NCBI GenBank assembly: GCA_024278215.1
Contig: JAJRTR010000124.1
Location: 1-64,000 of the forward strand
Origin: a bacterium
Lineage (GTDB): Bacteria; UBP15; UBA6099; JAJRTR01
Length of the DNA stretch: 64,000 nucleotides
Reading direction: 5' to 3'
The position numbers were made by a program, and so were the translations under genes. Of this stretch, positions 43,497 through 52,029 are shown one piece after another. Within the stretch, counting starts at the first letter, position 1; every line of letters begins with the position of its first letter. The notes beneath the pieces were generated by a model, which was not told the origin of the DNA, did not search any database, and saw only the letters and a program-made list of their open reading frames with translations.

Positions 43497-45557
43497 TCAG
43501 AAGAATTTTTTCAGTCGATCCCTGACCTTTTTTTTGAGATCGTCGACGATGTCGCCGCTGTCCCCGGGAGCAATATCATTTTTTTCAAGTATTTTGTTTA
43601 TGAGTTTATCGGTTTTCTTCTCGATAATTGTCCTGGCCTCACGTCGGAGCAGGTCATCGACTTCCCAGCGGACCACAGGCTGGGTCAGTGTTCCATAGAG
43701 ATTGAAGGACGTCTCTACCCTTTGCAGGTCTTTCAGGTTTTCGAGCTGATCGAGTGCCGCTTTGAAGTCGTTGATCTTTCCGAGCATCTCGGGTTTCAGC
43801 GCGACGCCGGCGTGGGCATTCAGCGAACTGTCGAACCCGACGACGCCCCGCATATTCATATCAATAATGTCGCTGATAAGGTCCAACTTTGCGACATTTA
43901 TGTTTTCGTCGGCGATATCGAGTTTTCCAGCGAGTGAGTGGAACTCGAATTTTGAAAGTGTTTCATTCAACTTAAGAAGCGTGGATTTTTCGCCGTAAGG
44001 ATTGCTGACGACTCCGTTTTTCAGAACGAAAGTTGCCGCACCTTTGAACGAGGAAGGATCGCCGGTCGTGCCCTCGAGGGTACCGGTGCCGGTGAATTCG
44101 CCGGAAACAAACGGCCCCAGGTACGGGTTCTGCATGAGAATGGCGCGCACCTGCGGACTGTCCAGAGACGCGGAGACGTAGAAATCCATCGGGCCTCCGG
44201 CAGCATCGCCGGTTTCTTTATCCACCTCATATTTTAGTGTTCCTTTGCCCGAGGCGCTTATAGAAGGTCCCTTGATACTGAAATCCTTGATCTCGAGTTT
44301 CGGGCCGGTGTGAAATATTCTTGCCTTGATCGTGTCATATTTAATGGGTGCCCAGGCCCCTGTTTGTTTGTCCAGTGTAGGAGTTGGGTAGTTTATGTGA
44401 CCGCCCGTGACGGTGATAGAAGACGCGAGCTCGAGTTGTTGCGGATCAAGACCCGGCCCCGACAGGAAAGCTTTTCCCGACAACAGACCGGTAGCAACCT
44501 CGGGCATGTCGGGAAAGAGTTTGCTGATAGTGTCTTTTACTTCTATACCCTTGAAATTCGTCTCGAGCCGGAAACTCTTCTGCTCTCCGGTGGACAGTCC
44601 TCCGTTGAAAGTAAATTCTGTTTTTTCCCCGCCCACCACACCGTCGAATTTTATGTCGCTGGTCCTGACAGTCACATCGATTCCGCCGCCGCCGATAATC
44701 TGATCGAAAGCAGACACGTCGCCCATACTGATCTTTGCACCTATAACCGCGTCATCCGCGCCGCCCTTGAGGGTTCCTTCCGCGCGCAGTTGCGCGTGAA
44801 TCCCGAACTCATCAAGTGTCTTCTTCAATTCGTCCAGCGCACCCGGCGCATCCACCGTGGCTATCTCGTTTGTCTTCCATGCGATATCGAATGTATCGTC
44901 CTGCCCGATATTGACTTTGCCCGAAGCGTTAAGTTCGATATTTTCAAACTTTATTTCCGCATCCATATTGAAAGATTTCATGCTGCCCTCTTCGACCGGT
45001 ACTGCCGAAGCACTGACAATGTCAAAGACAAAATCCTGTGTTTTCTTTTCATCGGAATGTATTCGCAACACGAGGCGTCCGTCCCTGACCGTGATCCGGT
45101 TCACTATCACCCGCGCTTCGCCTTCAGTCCGGGGCGTTTCCACTTTTTCGCCGGCGCTGCCGCCGGAAACCTTTTCGACAACATCACTGAGGCTGTGGCC
45201 TTCTTCTCCATTTTTTTCGATAAAGATAACAGGCTTATCAAACAACATGTAATTGAAAACAAGTTTTCTGTGCAGGAGGTCCTTAAACGAAAGGCGGAAC
45301 CCGAGACGGTCGAGTGTTATGGAATCGGGAGCACTCGCGACAGAACCGCTTATCACGACATCGTCGACGTGAAAGCCGGTGAAAGGATTGCCGCCGAATT
45401 CGCCTGCTGTTATGCTGCGGCCAATGCGTTTTTCCGCCTTCCGCAGCACCGCTTCTTTTATCTGCTCGGCACGGTTTTTTGTCAGGTAAGTTGCTGCGGC
45501 GGCGGCCAAAAGCAACAGCACGACAATTATCAGACTTATCCTGAACAAAACTTTCAT
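43497..45557 (-). CDS. AsmA-family (AsmA/TamB-like) envelope protein
   Basis: A 686-residue protein with an N-terminal membrane anchor (about 5-26), then GRSITAGEFGGNPFTGFHVDDVVISG typical of AsmA N-domains. A long beta-rich region follows with repeated amphipathic strands, and then an AsmA C-terminal part (GTLEGTTGDPSSFKGAATFVLKNGVVSN, FEFHSLAGKLDIADENINVAKLDLIS). The C-terminus is helical and lysine-rich. AsmA-like proteins span the periplasm and are thought to move phospholipids or affect outer-membrane biogenesis. The ribosome-binding site AAGGAG is strong. It is probably monocistronic. Confidence 0.86.
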   Translation of the reverse strand: MKVLFRISLIIVVLLLLAAAAATYLTKNRAEQIKEAVLRKAEKRIGRSITAGEFGGNPFTGFHVDDVVISGSVASAPDSITLDRLGFRLSFKDLLHRKLVFNYMLFDKPVIFIEKNGEEGHSLSDVVEKVSGGSAGEKVETPRTEGEARVIVNRITVRDGRLVLRIHSDEKKTQDFVFDIVSASAVPVEEGSMKSFNMDAEIKFENIELNASGKVNIGQDDTFDIAWKTNEIATVDAPGALDELKKTLDEFGIHAQLRAEGTLKGGADDAVIGAKISMGDVSAFDQIIGGGGIDVTVRTSDIKFDGVVGGEKTEFTFNGGLSTGEQKSFRLETNFKGIEVKDTISKLFPDMPEVATGLLSGKAFLSGPGLDPQQLELASSITVTGGHINYPTPTLDKQTGAWAPIKYDTIKARIFHTGPKLEIKDFSIKGPSISASGKGTLKYEVDKETGDAAGGPMDFYVSASLDSPQVRAILMQNPYLGPFVSGEFTGTGTLEGTTGDPSSFKGAATFVLKNGVVSNPYGEKSTLLKLNETLSKFEFHSLAGKLDIADENINVAKLDLISDIIDMNMRGVVGFDSSLNAHAGVALKPEMLGKINDFKAALDQLENLKDLQRVETSFNLYGTLTQPVVRWEVDDLLRREARTIIEKKTDKLINKILEKNDIAPGDSGDIVDDLKKKVRDRLKKFF

Positions 45558-45743
45558 GGTGTCTCCTTAACTGAATTGTTGTAAAAGGCAATTGTGTTTC
45601 CGGGGAACCACGACCCGGAATTAAAGGGCAAACTCCAATCATGTCCCCGGATTTCCAGGATTCACCTCAGATGGCTGCTATGTTATAACAAAAAGGTCTA
45701 CTATCGGGTGTGCCGTTTATACAGATGTGCGTTTCGGCAATTA
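45558..45743. other. Intergenic spacer with a short dispersed repeat
   Basis: The 186-bp spacer holds GGGCAAACTCCAATCATGTC (45626-45645), the inverse of a sequence at 51975-51997, and part of it recurs at 46753-46766. No gene or clear promoter was seen. Confidence 0.45.
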
Positions 45744-46751
45744 TTATTTTTCCTGTATCGTTTCCTGTATCTTCATACCGAAATGGCGTGCCTCGCCGCT
45801 GACATGCGCCATAATCCTGTCACCCGCTTTCAGATCGACAATTGAAATCGGCGCGCCGTCGGGTTTTACAAGCCTGATAGTTTCTGCATTCTGCAAAACG
45901 ATGGATATTTTCTTTTCGTCGCCGACGTCCGTTTTTGCCGCGGCTTCGACAAGCATCAGTGGTCTTCTCTCGACTTTCGCGCGCCCCACAATCGCCGGTA
46001 CGCTGGAGCCGTCACAGTTGACAATAAGCACTTCCACGCCGGCTTCTATCTCACTGAGGTATTTCGTCTTACCGCCCGGCACACGCACATACGCATGAAC
46101 CGCACCGGCGTTGACCCTGAACGGCCTGGCGGCAACATAAGGGTTGTCCACACTTTCCGAATGCACGAGAAACATCGCACCGCCCGCGTTGCCCACAAGC
46201 AAACCCTGCCCCGGCGACATATTCGAGCATGTGTCCACACACACCCGGTCGCCCATGCCCAGCGGTTTGATGCCTGTAACCTCGACCTCCACCAGGTCGA
46301 CCTTTTCGCTGTCTGCCATGAGGGCGGCGGCGGTTTTTTTTATTTCACTGAAGTCTTCTGTTTTCAACAATATGCCGGTAACGCCTTTTTCGAGCACCTG
46401 CGCGGCGGTTTGCGCTTCCGCGGAATTTGTGACTTTCGCTATAATGCCGTCGCTCTGCGCCACAAGGCTCTCCAGCGGGATCACTGTCCAATCCGAAGTT
46501 TCGACGATTACAAGTTTCGACAGGCTTGACTTTGCCGCCGCGTCTTCATCTTCTTTCGATTCTATTTTTATCTCGACGACATCGGCACCCAGTTTCAAAT
46601 CGCCGTCTTCCGCGACAGTTGTGATGAGCCCGAGCTGCTTCACCTTTTCAGTGCAATCCGGCGGTACAACCACAGCGTTCGCGCCGCTTTCGAGCGCGGT
46701 GGTGACGATCTTTTTGTTCCACGGCCTTGCGTCGACCCAGAATTTCTTCAT
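45744..46751 (-). CDS. 3-dehydroquinate synthase II (archaeal type)
   Basis: A 335-residue protein of the archaeal DHQ synthase family. It opens KKFWVDARPWNKKIVTTALESGA, with SDGIIAKVTNSAEAQTAAQVLEKGVTGILL, GDRVCVDTCSNMSPGQGLLVG, HSESVDNPYVAARPFRVNAG and a C-terminal ISIVDLKAGDRIMAHVSGEARHFG. In archaea and some bacteria it oxidatively deaminates and cyclises 2-amino-3,7-dideoxy-D-threo-hept-6-ulosonate to 3-dehydroquinate, bypassing AroB. It lies directly downstream of the enzyme that makes that substrate. The ATG at 46751 has GGAG six bases upstream, within a short dispersed repeat. An alternative is the related GriH reaction in aminohydroxybenzoate synthesis. Confidence 0.92.
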   Translation of the reverse strand: MKKFWVDARPWNKKIVTTALESGANAVVVPPDCTEKVKQLGLITTVAEDGDLKLGADVVEIKIESKEDEDAAAKSSLSKLVIVETSDWTVIPLESLVAQSDGIIAKVTNSAEAQTAAQVLEKGVTGILLKTEDFSEIKKTAAALMADSEKVDLVEVEVTGIKPLGMGDRVCVDTCSNMSPGQGLLVGNAGGAMFLVHSESVDNPYVAARPFRVNAGAVHAYVRVPGGKTKYLSEIEAGVEVLIVNCDGSSVPAIVGRAKVERRPLMLVEAAAKTDVGDEKKISIVLQNAETIRLVKPDGAPISIVDLKAGDRIMAHVSGEARHFGMKIQETIQEK

Positions 46752-46752
46752 T

Positions 46753-46797
46753 GCAAACTCCAATCAGGTGTTATCCCGCATATTTCACCAATGCGGG
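46753..46797. repeat. R2 solo hairpin plus short dispersed repeat
   Basis: CCCGCAT (46775-46781) pairs with ATGCGGG (46791-46797) around TTTCACCA-type loop sequence. Next to it, GCAAACTCCAATCA (46753-46766) is shared with sequences at 45.6 and 52.0 kb and supplies the ribosome-binding site of the DHQ synthase II gene on the minus strand. Confidence 0.55.
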
Positions 46798-46835
46798 CCA
46801 AAATTCGAGAAAATGCCTGTAATACAGCGGCAGAA

Positions 46836-47630
46836 TTATTTCTTAAGGATTTCGAGCGCTTCTTCGACTTCCACGCCTTCATGCACAATAGCACTGATAG
46901 CGGCAACCATTTTTCGAGGCTTTTCCGCCTGAAAAACATTCCTGCCGATAGACACGCCCCTTCCGCCCGCCTGCCTCATTCCCTTGACCATATCGAGCAC
47001 TTCCTCGACAGTCTCCATCTTTTCGCCACCTGCGATTACGACAGGAATCGAGCAGCCGTCTACAACTTCTTTGAATGATTCGGGGCTGCCCGTATAGTTG
47101 ACTTTCACTATATCGCAACCAAGTTCGGCGGCAACGCGTGCGGCGTGTTTGACCACTTTCACGTCATATTCGTTTTTTATCTTTTTGCCGCGGCAGTACA
47201 TCATCGCCAGCAGCGGCATGCCCCATTCCATGCAGGCGCATGAGACCTGGCCGAGGTCCCGCAGCATCTGCCACTCTGTGTCTGCCCCGAGATTGACGTG
47301 GATGGAAACAGCGTCCGCTCCCATTTTAATGCAGCGTTCGACGTTGTTCACAAGCACCTTCTGGTTGGGGTCCGCGTTCATGGAAGTGCTGGCGGAAAGG
47401 TGCAGTATGAGGCCGACATCCTTGCCGTAGCCGCGATGGCCGTGCAGGGGAAGCCCGACATGGCCTATGACAGCGTTCGCGCCGCCCTCGGCGACTTCGT
47501 CCACCGCTTCGCCAAGGTCGATCAGACCCGGTATCGGGCCTACCGAAACACCGTGATCCATCGGCACAATTACACTGCACTCGGTTCTGCGGCTGATTAT
47601 TCTCTCGAGCCGTATGTTTTTACCGATCAT
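46836..47630 (-). CDS. 2-amino-3,7-dideoxy-D-threo-hept-6-ulosonate synthase (ADH synthase)
   Basis: A 264-residue class I (Schiff-base) aldolase of the DeoC/FbaB/ADHS family. Key segments are [13 protein letters not shown] near residue 22, [38 protein letters not shown], and [15 protein letters not shown] with the likely Schiff-base lysine, then [20 protein letters not shown] and [12 protein letters not shown]. It condenses a fructose-bisphosphate-derived ketose and aspartate semialdehyde to start the archaeal shikimate route. The close neighbour 45744-46751 is the second enzyme. GGAGG sits eight bases upstream of the ATG. FBP aldolase activity is an alternative, but the pairing argues for ADHS. 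Confidence 0.9.
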   Translation of the reverse strand: MIGKNIRLERIISRRTECSVIVPMDHGVSVGPIPGLIDLGEAVDEVAEGGANAVIGHVGLPLHGHRGYGKDVGLILHLSASTSMNADPNQKVLVNNVERCIKMGADAVSIHVNLGADTEWQMLRDLGQVSCACMEWGMPLLAMMYCRGKKIKNEYDVKVVKHAARVAAELGCDIVKVNYTGSPESFKEVVDGCSIPVVIAGGEKMETVEEVLDMVKGMRQAGGRGVSIGRNVFQAEKPRKMVAAISAIVHEGVEVEEALEILKK

Positions 47631-48132
47631 CTTTTATAGCCTCCAATATTCTTTTCATCGCTATTCGCCTAACCCGGCAAAGCCGGAACCCAAAAGATCG
47701 CATTTTCGTGCCCAAACAAATGCGGTTTGAGCACGGCACACAGAGTTTCATCGTTCCCAAGGTCTACATTGGAAACGTCTGTAACTGGAAGCTCCAGCTT
47801 TCACCGATCTCTTTTCAGCATTTTTTACCACCCTGCTTAGCATTTCAGTCGTAAGATACTACGGTATTATTAACATGTATCGCAAATGAACCGGTCCGCG
47901 AAATATTGTTGCAAAACAGACTCTATTTTATCACTTGAAAAAACGAAGTCAATAAGTGAGTGCCTGCTGGGTGTGCGACATAAAAGTGGGTTAAAAACAA
48001 CCACATTTTTAATGTTCGAAAAACAGGGACTGGTAACGCTGTTTTTTGCGGTACCTGTCCCGCTTTTCGTAAAAACCCGCTTTTGTGTCGCACACCCGTG
48101 CCTGCTTGTGCACGAGCGGCATATCACGTCAA
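47631..48132. other. Intergenic region with a MITE-like element
   Basis: This 502-bp gap holds a small hairpin (CCGGC-AAAG-CCGG around 47677-47690) and a 129-bp inverted-repeat element with a 9-bp direct duplication (47960-48106). No credible gene was seen. The open frame at 47870-48127 lies mostly inside the element and is rejected. Confidence 0.6.
47960..48106. mobile_element. 129-bp MITE-like element with 9-bp target duplication
   Basis: The element itself spans 47969-48097. Its 24-bp ends (47969-47992 and 48074-48097) are inverted copies with two mismatches, starting GGGTGTGCGACA. A second inner inverted pair (CGAAAAACAGGGAC / GTCCCGCTTTTCG) extends the stem. It is flanked by GTGCCTGCT at 47960-47968 and 48098-48106, an exact 9-bp direct repeat. 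It is non-coding and unrelated to R1. Confidence 0.85.
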
Positions 48133-48918
48133 TTATAACCCGGCATTCCGCTTAATAACGTCTTTTACCTTATTCGCATAGTGCGAGAAAAACGACGAAG
48201 CGGCCTCGCGGTGAAGTCTGCGCGCGGCATCTTTTCCGTCAGGCCCGAGAAGCGCATCCGCAAGTTCGACGCAGTTGCGCACAAAGAGTTCGATGACTTC
48301 GTCGCCCAGTTCGGTCGACGCGTGCTTTGCCGGATTCTCTCCGCGGACGCCCTTGCGGAAGAGGTCGAGCCAGTTGTCGTCGTGCAGGTCCGCGAGGTTG
48401 TCTTCGCCGACAAGGTCGGGGCGCAGGGCCTTCATAAACGACGTTTCCCATTTCGCCGCGTGATCGCCAAAATAATCTATGTCGCCGCAGAAAGCAAATT
48501 CCGGGACAGCCGCGACAGACATGTTATGTGTCGCCATAAAAGATTCGGCCAGTGCCATAAGAAGAGCAACCTGCATCTCCGGGTAGTGGCCGGTTATCAG
48601 AATGACGGCCCTGAATCCATATTTATGCAGGTTCCTGAAAGTGCCGTTTATGTACTGGGTGAAAGAAAGAGCGGAATATTTAAAAGTCCATGGGAACGAC
48701 ATTCCCCAGGGCGAAAAGTAGGTGGGAGGCAGCACTGCGCCTCCGCCGGCCCGCGCCGCGCGGACACATATGTCGTGCGCTTTTATCGCGTCCAGACCTA
48801 CAGGCAGGTGCCTTCCGTGCCATTCGAGAGTACCGAGCGGCATCCATGCGAGTGGCTTTTCAGCAACAATCGCCTCGAGTTCGCCGGGACGCATCTGTTC
48901 AAATTGTACTTTATTCAT
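48133..48918 (-). CDS. Creatininase-family amidohydrolase
   Basis: A 261-residue metalloenzyme of the creatininase fold. The metal-binding motif is MPLGTLEWHGRHLPVGLD (E, H and D ligands near residues 29-41), and the late motif is VILITGHYPEMQ. Family members hydrolyse cyclic or linear amides, including creatinine, formamidopyrimidines and the peptide cut by MftE in mycofactocin maturation. Since a radical SAM/SPASM gene lies immediately upstream (49108-50310), an MftE-like role in tailoring a peptide or metabolite is conceivable, but no precursor peptide was found. The ATG at 48918 with GGGGG upstream gives the family N-terminus. Confidence 0.82.
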   Translation of the reverse strand: MNKVQFEQMRPGELEAIVAEKPLAWMPLGTLEWHGRHLPVGLDAIKAHDICVRAARAGGGAVLPPTYFSPWGMSFPWTFKYSALSFTQYINGTFRNLHKYGFRAVILITGHYPEMQVALLMALAESFMATHNMSVAAVPEFAFCGDIDYFGDHAAKWETSFMKALRPDLVGEDNLADLHDDNWLDLFRKGVRGENPAKHASTELGDEVIELFVRNCVELADALLGPDGKDAARRLHREAASSFFSHYANKVKDVIKRNAGL

Positions 48919-49082
48919 TGATGTAACCCCCGTGAAGCAGTCGGTGGCCTTCCTTATATAACTCCCGTTTTGTTCTCTATCTCTCACAGCAACAAGCCTC
49001 CGGCATCAGAAATTATCGCTCCACTGTCAGATTTGCCTGCTACGCATCTTCCGTTGTATCTTTGAAATCCTACACTCTTTAG

Positions 49083-49112
49083 AGCCAATTGCAAAATTCT
49101 GATTCGGCTACG
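49083..49112. repeat. Solo R1 end
   Basis: GAGCCAATTGCAAAATTCTG followed by ATTCGGCTACGG is the left end of R1 with no core or right end. The CTA on the plus strand is the TAG stop of the radical SAM gene on the minus strand. Confidence 0.6.
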
Positions 49113-50310
49113 GGAGGCGCAGCAAGTGCGGGAGGAAATAGCTTCGGCGGAAATCGGGGTCGGCGACAGCACGCCGTATGAACCAGGGGATGATGTCGCC
49201 GGAAAAAAAGATCGAAGGGTTGATGTCGCACTCGATCCAGCAACCTTTGCAGGCGAGCACCTTTCTCCTGAGTTTCGCAGCGGATTCTCCATGCCATATT
49301 TCAGAGAAAGAACTCTTTTTGATATTACCGACAGAATAGTTGTTTAAGGCGCTGCATGCATAAATTGTTCCATTGGGCGCCAGCCTGAAGTGAGTGAACA
49401 TTGCCATGCAGGGCGGGTTCGGTACGGAACGACCGGCGAGCACCCTGTTACGGCCACCCTCGTTGAGGTATTCTTCTGAGATGTCGCGCAGCAGCGAACT
49501 TGCGAAATCTCTTCTCGGGCCGGTTCCGGAACCGTCTCTTTTCAGCATGTTATGCAATCTGTAAAACTCTTTTAATTCATCTTCATTCATTCCGCCTTCC
49601 GGTGTAAATGTCATTTCATTTTCAAGTGGATCGACTCCGTTCATGTCCTTACCTTCGTGGAACTCCGCTCCGAGAAACATGTGGTGCCCAAGACCAAGGC
49701 CCTTTGCGTATTCATGCACACTTTCCATGTGCTGAAGCGTGTCCCTCATGACCGTCTGGTTGATACCGCCGTAGAAATCGTACCGTTTTTTCAATTCGGC
49801 GATACGGCTGCATGTTTCTTTTGCTTTTTCGGCCATGCCTTCCACACAACGCAGTTGATCGTGTGTGGCGTCGAGCGCGTCGAGGCTCACCTGCACATGC
49901 AGGCGTGCCCCGCCTTTGTCAGCCGTCTCGACAACCTTTTTCAGCCGTTCGGGGAAGGAACCGTTGGTCGTTATATAAATAATTTTTACACCGGTGTGTA
50001 GCCCGATGATAGCGACAAGTTCCGGCAGGTCGCGCCTCAGAAAAGGTTCGCCGCCGGTGATGCGGATCAGCTCCAGCGCTTTGAGCGCCGGGTCTTCGAG
50101 AAGTTTCGCGAATTCCGATGGAGTTATTTCCTCTCCGGATGAAGTTCCTCGCTGGTGTATCTCGCACATAACACAACGCGAGTTGCACCGGTTGGTGACG
50201 TTCCACGTCATAAGTTTCGGCGCAGCCGGTTCGCCGCGGCTGCGTGAAATGCGTGCCGCGATTATGTCCACAATTCTTTTTATCATATTCTGGCGTTCAG
50301 GTTCAAACAC
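49108..50310 (-). CDS. Radical SAM/SPASM-domain protein
   Basis: A 400-residue enzyme. The radical SAM cluster motif is CNSRCVMC (C42, C46, C49) followed by LIRITGGEPFLRRDLPELV. The C-terminal part holds more cysteines (CMAMFTHFRLAPNGTIYAC, CKGCWIEC) typical of SPASM/twitch auxiliary Fe-S clusters, with WNVTNRCNSRC as entry strand. Such enzymes modify peptides or small metabolites by radical chemistry; the substrate is not visible. The start is a GTG at 50310, with an ATG eight codons on as an alternative. Its stop codon is supplied by a solo R1 end, suggesting the original C-terminus was shortened or changed. It lies between the GT2 and creatininase genes. Confidence 0.88.
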   Translation of the reverse strand: MFEPERQNMIKRIVDIIAARISRSRGEPAAPKLMTWNVTNRCNSRCVMCEIHQRGTSSGEEITPSEFAKLLEDPALKALELIRITGGEPFLRRDLPELVAIIGLHTGVKIIYITTNGSFPERLKKVVETADKGGARLHVQVSLDALDATHDQLRCVEGMAEKAKETCSRIAELKKRYDFYGGINQTVMRDTLQHMESVHEYAKGLGLGHHMFLGAEFHEGKDMNGVDPLENEMTFTPEGGMNEDELKEFYRLHNMLKRDGSGTGPRRDFASSLLRDISEEYLNEGGRNRVLAGRSVPNPPCMAMFTHFRLAPNGTIYACSALNNYSVGNIKKSSFSEIWHGESAAKLRRKVLACKGCWIECDINPSIFFSGDIIPWFIRRAVADPDFRRSYFLPHLLRLP

Positions 50311-50343
50311 AACGGATTCGAAGATGCTTCCGGCGTAATCATG

Positions 50344-51042
50344 TTACTGATTTCTCAATTTACTCCTGAGCCGCGACATGTCGCGAAGCAGCAACTGAAC
50401 ATTCCCCGGCGACATGGACGACGATCTGCCGGACTTGCGCGGATAGCAGTTCGCGGGCGCTTCGACCACCCTGAAACCCGCGTAATGCGCCCGGAGAACA
50501 AGTTCGCCCTGTGCGAATATCCCGTCCGGCTCAGGCATACACTTTTGGGCAACTTCACGCCTGAAAACTTTTATCGAGCAGCCAAGGTCTTTGAACGGAA
50601 CACTAAAAATACTTCTGATGCAAAGGTTATAAAACCTCGATATCAGCAGGCGCTTCATACCATTAGGATAAACCCGCCTGCGCCCCTGCACAAGATCGGC
50701 ATCTTCGAGCAGATCAAGCATCAGGCGCAGATCGACCGGATCGTACTGTCCATCGCCGTCCATGAAAGCGATTATCGGCTTCGAGCAATTCGCGATACCT
50801 GTCTTGAGCGCCGCGCCGTGGCCCCTGTTTTTCTCGTGGTGCACGGCAGTGACTTCATGGTGACGCGCGGCGAGCGAGTCCGCCACGCGGCCTGTGCCGT
50901 CAGGGCTGCCGTCCTCGACGATGATTATCTCGAGTTCGTCGCATAAGCCAGCCAGTGTTTCGAGACTTCGCTCGACAAGCGGGCCGATGTTGTTCTCATC
51001 GTAGTAGGCAGGGAATATAAGGCTCAGTGCAAGCTCAGTCAA
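50344..51042 (-). CDS. GT2 glycosyltransferase (DPM1/polyprenyl-phosphate type)
   Basis: A 232-residue GT-A glycosyltransferase. The N-terminal LSLIFPAYYDENNIGPLVERSL, the nucleotide-binding IIVEDGSPDGTGRVAD and the DxD-type IAFMDGDGQYDP are clear, followed by DLVQGRR and KDLGCSIKVFRREV. It lacks C-terminal membrane helices, like DPM1-type polyprenyl-phosphate mannosyl- or glucosyltransferases. The TTG at 51042, with GGAG seven bases upstream, gives the right N-terminus; the longer frame starting at 51138 is not supported. The radical SAM gene follows 33 bp downstream. A link with the GT39-like enzyme at 9-11 kb, which would use polyprenyl-phosphate sugars, is possible but unproven. Confidence 0.87.
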   Translation of the reverse strand: MTELALSLIFPAYYDENNIGPLVERSLETLAGLCDELEIIIVEDGSPDGTGRVADSLAARHHEVTAVHHEKNRGHGAALKTGIANCSKPIIAFMDGDGQYDPVDLRLMLDLLEDADLVQGRRRVYPNGMKRLLISRFYNLCIRSIFSVPFKDLGCSIKVFRREVAQKCMPEPDGIFAQGELVLRAHYAGFRVVEAPANCYPRKSGRSSSMSPGNVQLLLRDMSRLRSKLRNQ

Positions 51043-51184
51043 GATTATTCTCCATGTTGATAATACGAAAGCAAATGCAGAGACACAACATTTATCTACT
51101 CGTGTTTTTCCCAAGTCCGACCCATAACATTTTAGCATAATAAGGTTCGTGTTTTCGTTTATGAGCCTATTTTATGGGATTGTT

Positions 51185-51213
51185 TTGTTTATAGTGTTCC
51201 GGCAGGCTATTAT
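51185..51213 (+). promoter_or_regulatory. Sigma70-type promoter upstream of the PabC-like gene
   Basis: TTGTTT (51185-51190) and TATTAT (51208-51213) are separated by 17 bp. Transcription would begin near 51220, about 58 nt ahead of the start at 51278. The spacing is the same as in the promoter of the histidine kinase at 11.8 kb. Confidence 0.5.
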
Positions 51214-51277
51214 TATTCGGGTGACGATTGTTTATGCAGTATGGGCACATGCAGAACAACATTAAGAGGGAATCAAC

Positions 51278-51934
51278 ATGACAAAACCTGAAAACCGTGA
51301 AGAGATGAAACTCATCGAGACGATGCTCTGGACGGGTGATACAGGTTTCTATCTTCTCGATCTGCATATAGAGCGGCTCGAAGCGTCGGCGAAGTATTTC
51401 GGTTTTATTTGTGACAGAAAATATATTCTGTCCGAACTGAAAAGGCTTGAATCCGGTTTCAGGACAGTACATAAGTTTAAAGTGCGCCTTTTGCTGAGCA
51501 AAGATGGAACCGTCGTCCTGTCTTCGGAATCCATCAGGGCGCGGAAACATTCTTCGATTCCCAAAATCACAATGTCGACAGACCGTGTAGACAGCGGCGA
51601 CATGCTGCTCTTTCACAAAACCACATTCAGGAATCTTTATGACAGTACACTCGAACATTTTATGCGGAAGGGTTTTTACGACGCCGTGTTCATGAACGAA
51701 AAGGACGAACTGACCGAGGGTGCATGGAATAATATCCTTCTGAAAATCGCGGGTGTCATGTATACGCCGCCTGTGTCGTGCGGGTTGCTGAACGGAGTCT
51801 ACAGGCGGTTTCTTGTCGGCAAGGGCAAGGTGCGGGAGCGTATTCTGTATCGGGAAGATATTGAAAATGCAACGTCGATTTATTGCTGCAACTCGGTCCG
51901 CGGTTATGTGTCGGTGAAGTACATAAGCGAGTAA
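51278..51934 (+). CDS. Class IV aminotransferase, aminodeoxychorismate lyase-like
   Basis: A 218-residue PLP enzyme. Family markers are LIETMLW and GFYLLDLHIERLEAS near the N-terminus, HKTTFRNLYD near residue 117, and YDAVFMNEKDELTEGAWNNILL. The late segment is YTPPVSCGLLNGVYRRFLV. The HKTT and TEG.. N motifs are like those in PabC and in the lyase part of fused PabB-PabC proteins. It would release pyruvate from 4-amino-4-deoxychorismate to give 4-aminobenzoate for folate. Branched-chain or D-amino acid transamination is less likely. It is one of few plus-strand genes, with AGAGGG ahead of its ATG. Confidence 0.8.
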   Translation: MTKPENREEMKLIETMLWTGDTGFYLLDLHIERLEASAKYFGFICDRKYILSELKRLESGFRTVHKFKVRLLLSKDGTVVLSSESIRARKHSSIPKITMSTDRVDSGDMLLFHKTTFRNLYDSTLEHFMRKGFYDAVFMNEKDELTEGAWNNILLKIAGVMYTPPVSCGLLNGVYRRFLVGKGKVRERILYREDIENATSIYCCNSVRGYVSVKYISE

Positions 51935-51974
51935 TTACTGAATCTTGTGCGAATTCAGATATTTGCAAGGAATT

Positions 51975-52029
51975 CGGGGACATGACTGGAATTTGCCTTT
52001 AACCCGCATTGGTGAAATATGCGGGTTAG
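51975..52029. repeat. R2 solo hairpin with short dispersed repeat
   Basis: AACCCGCAT (52001-52009) pairs exactly with ATGCGGGTT (52019-52027). The sequence GGGGACATGACTGGAATTTG, starting at 51976, recurs in inverted form at 45.6 kb. The hairpin lies between two converging genes and contains the stop of the methyltransferase gene, so a two-way transcription stop is plausible, though no T-run is present. Confidence 0.6.

Noticed and set aside
47870-48127. Minus-strand frame of 85 codons
   Set aside because: It lies mainly inside the 129-bp inverted-repeat element and shows no family similarity.
48984-49082. Possible precursor peptide (frame ending SGAIISDAGGLLL) between the creatininase and radical SAM genes
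   Set aside because: There is no start codon in a sensible place, and the frame runs in from the adjacent R1 repeat remnant.
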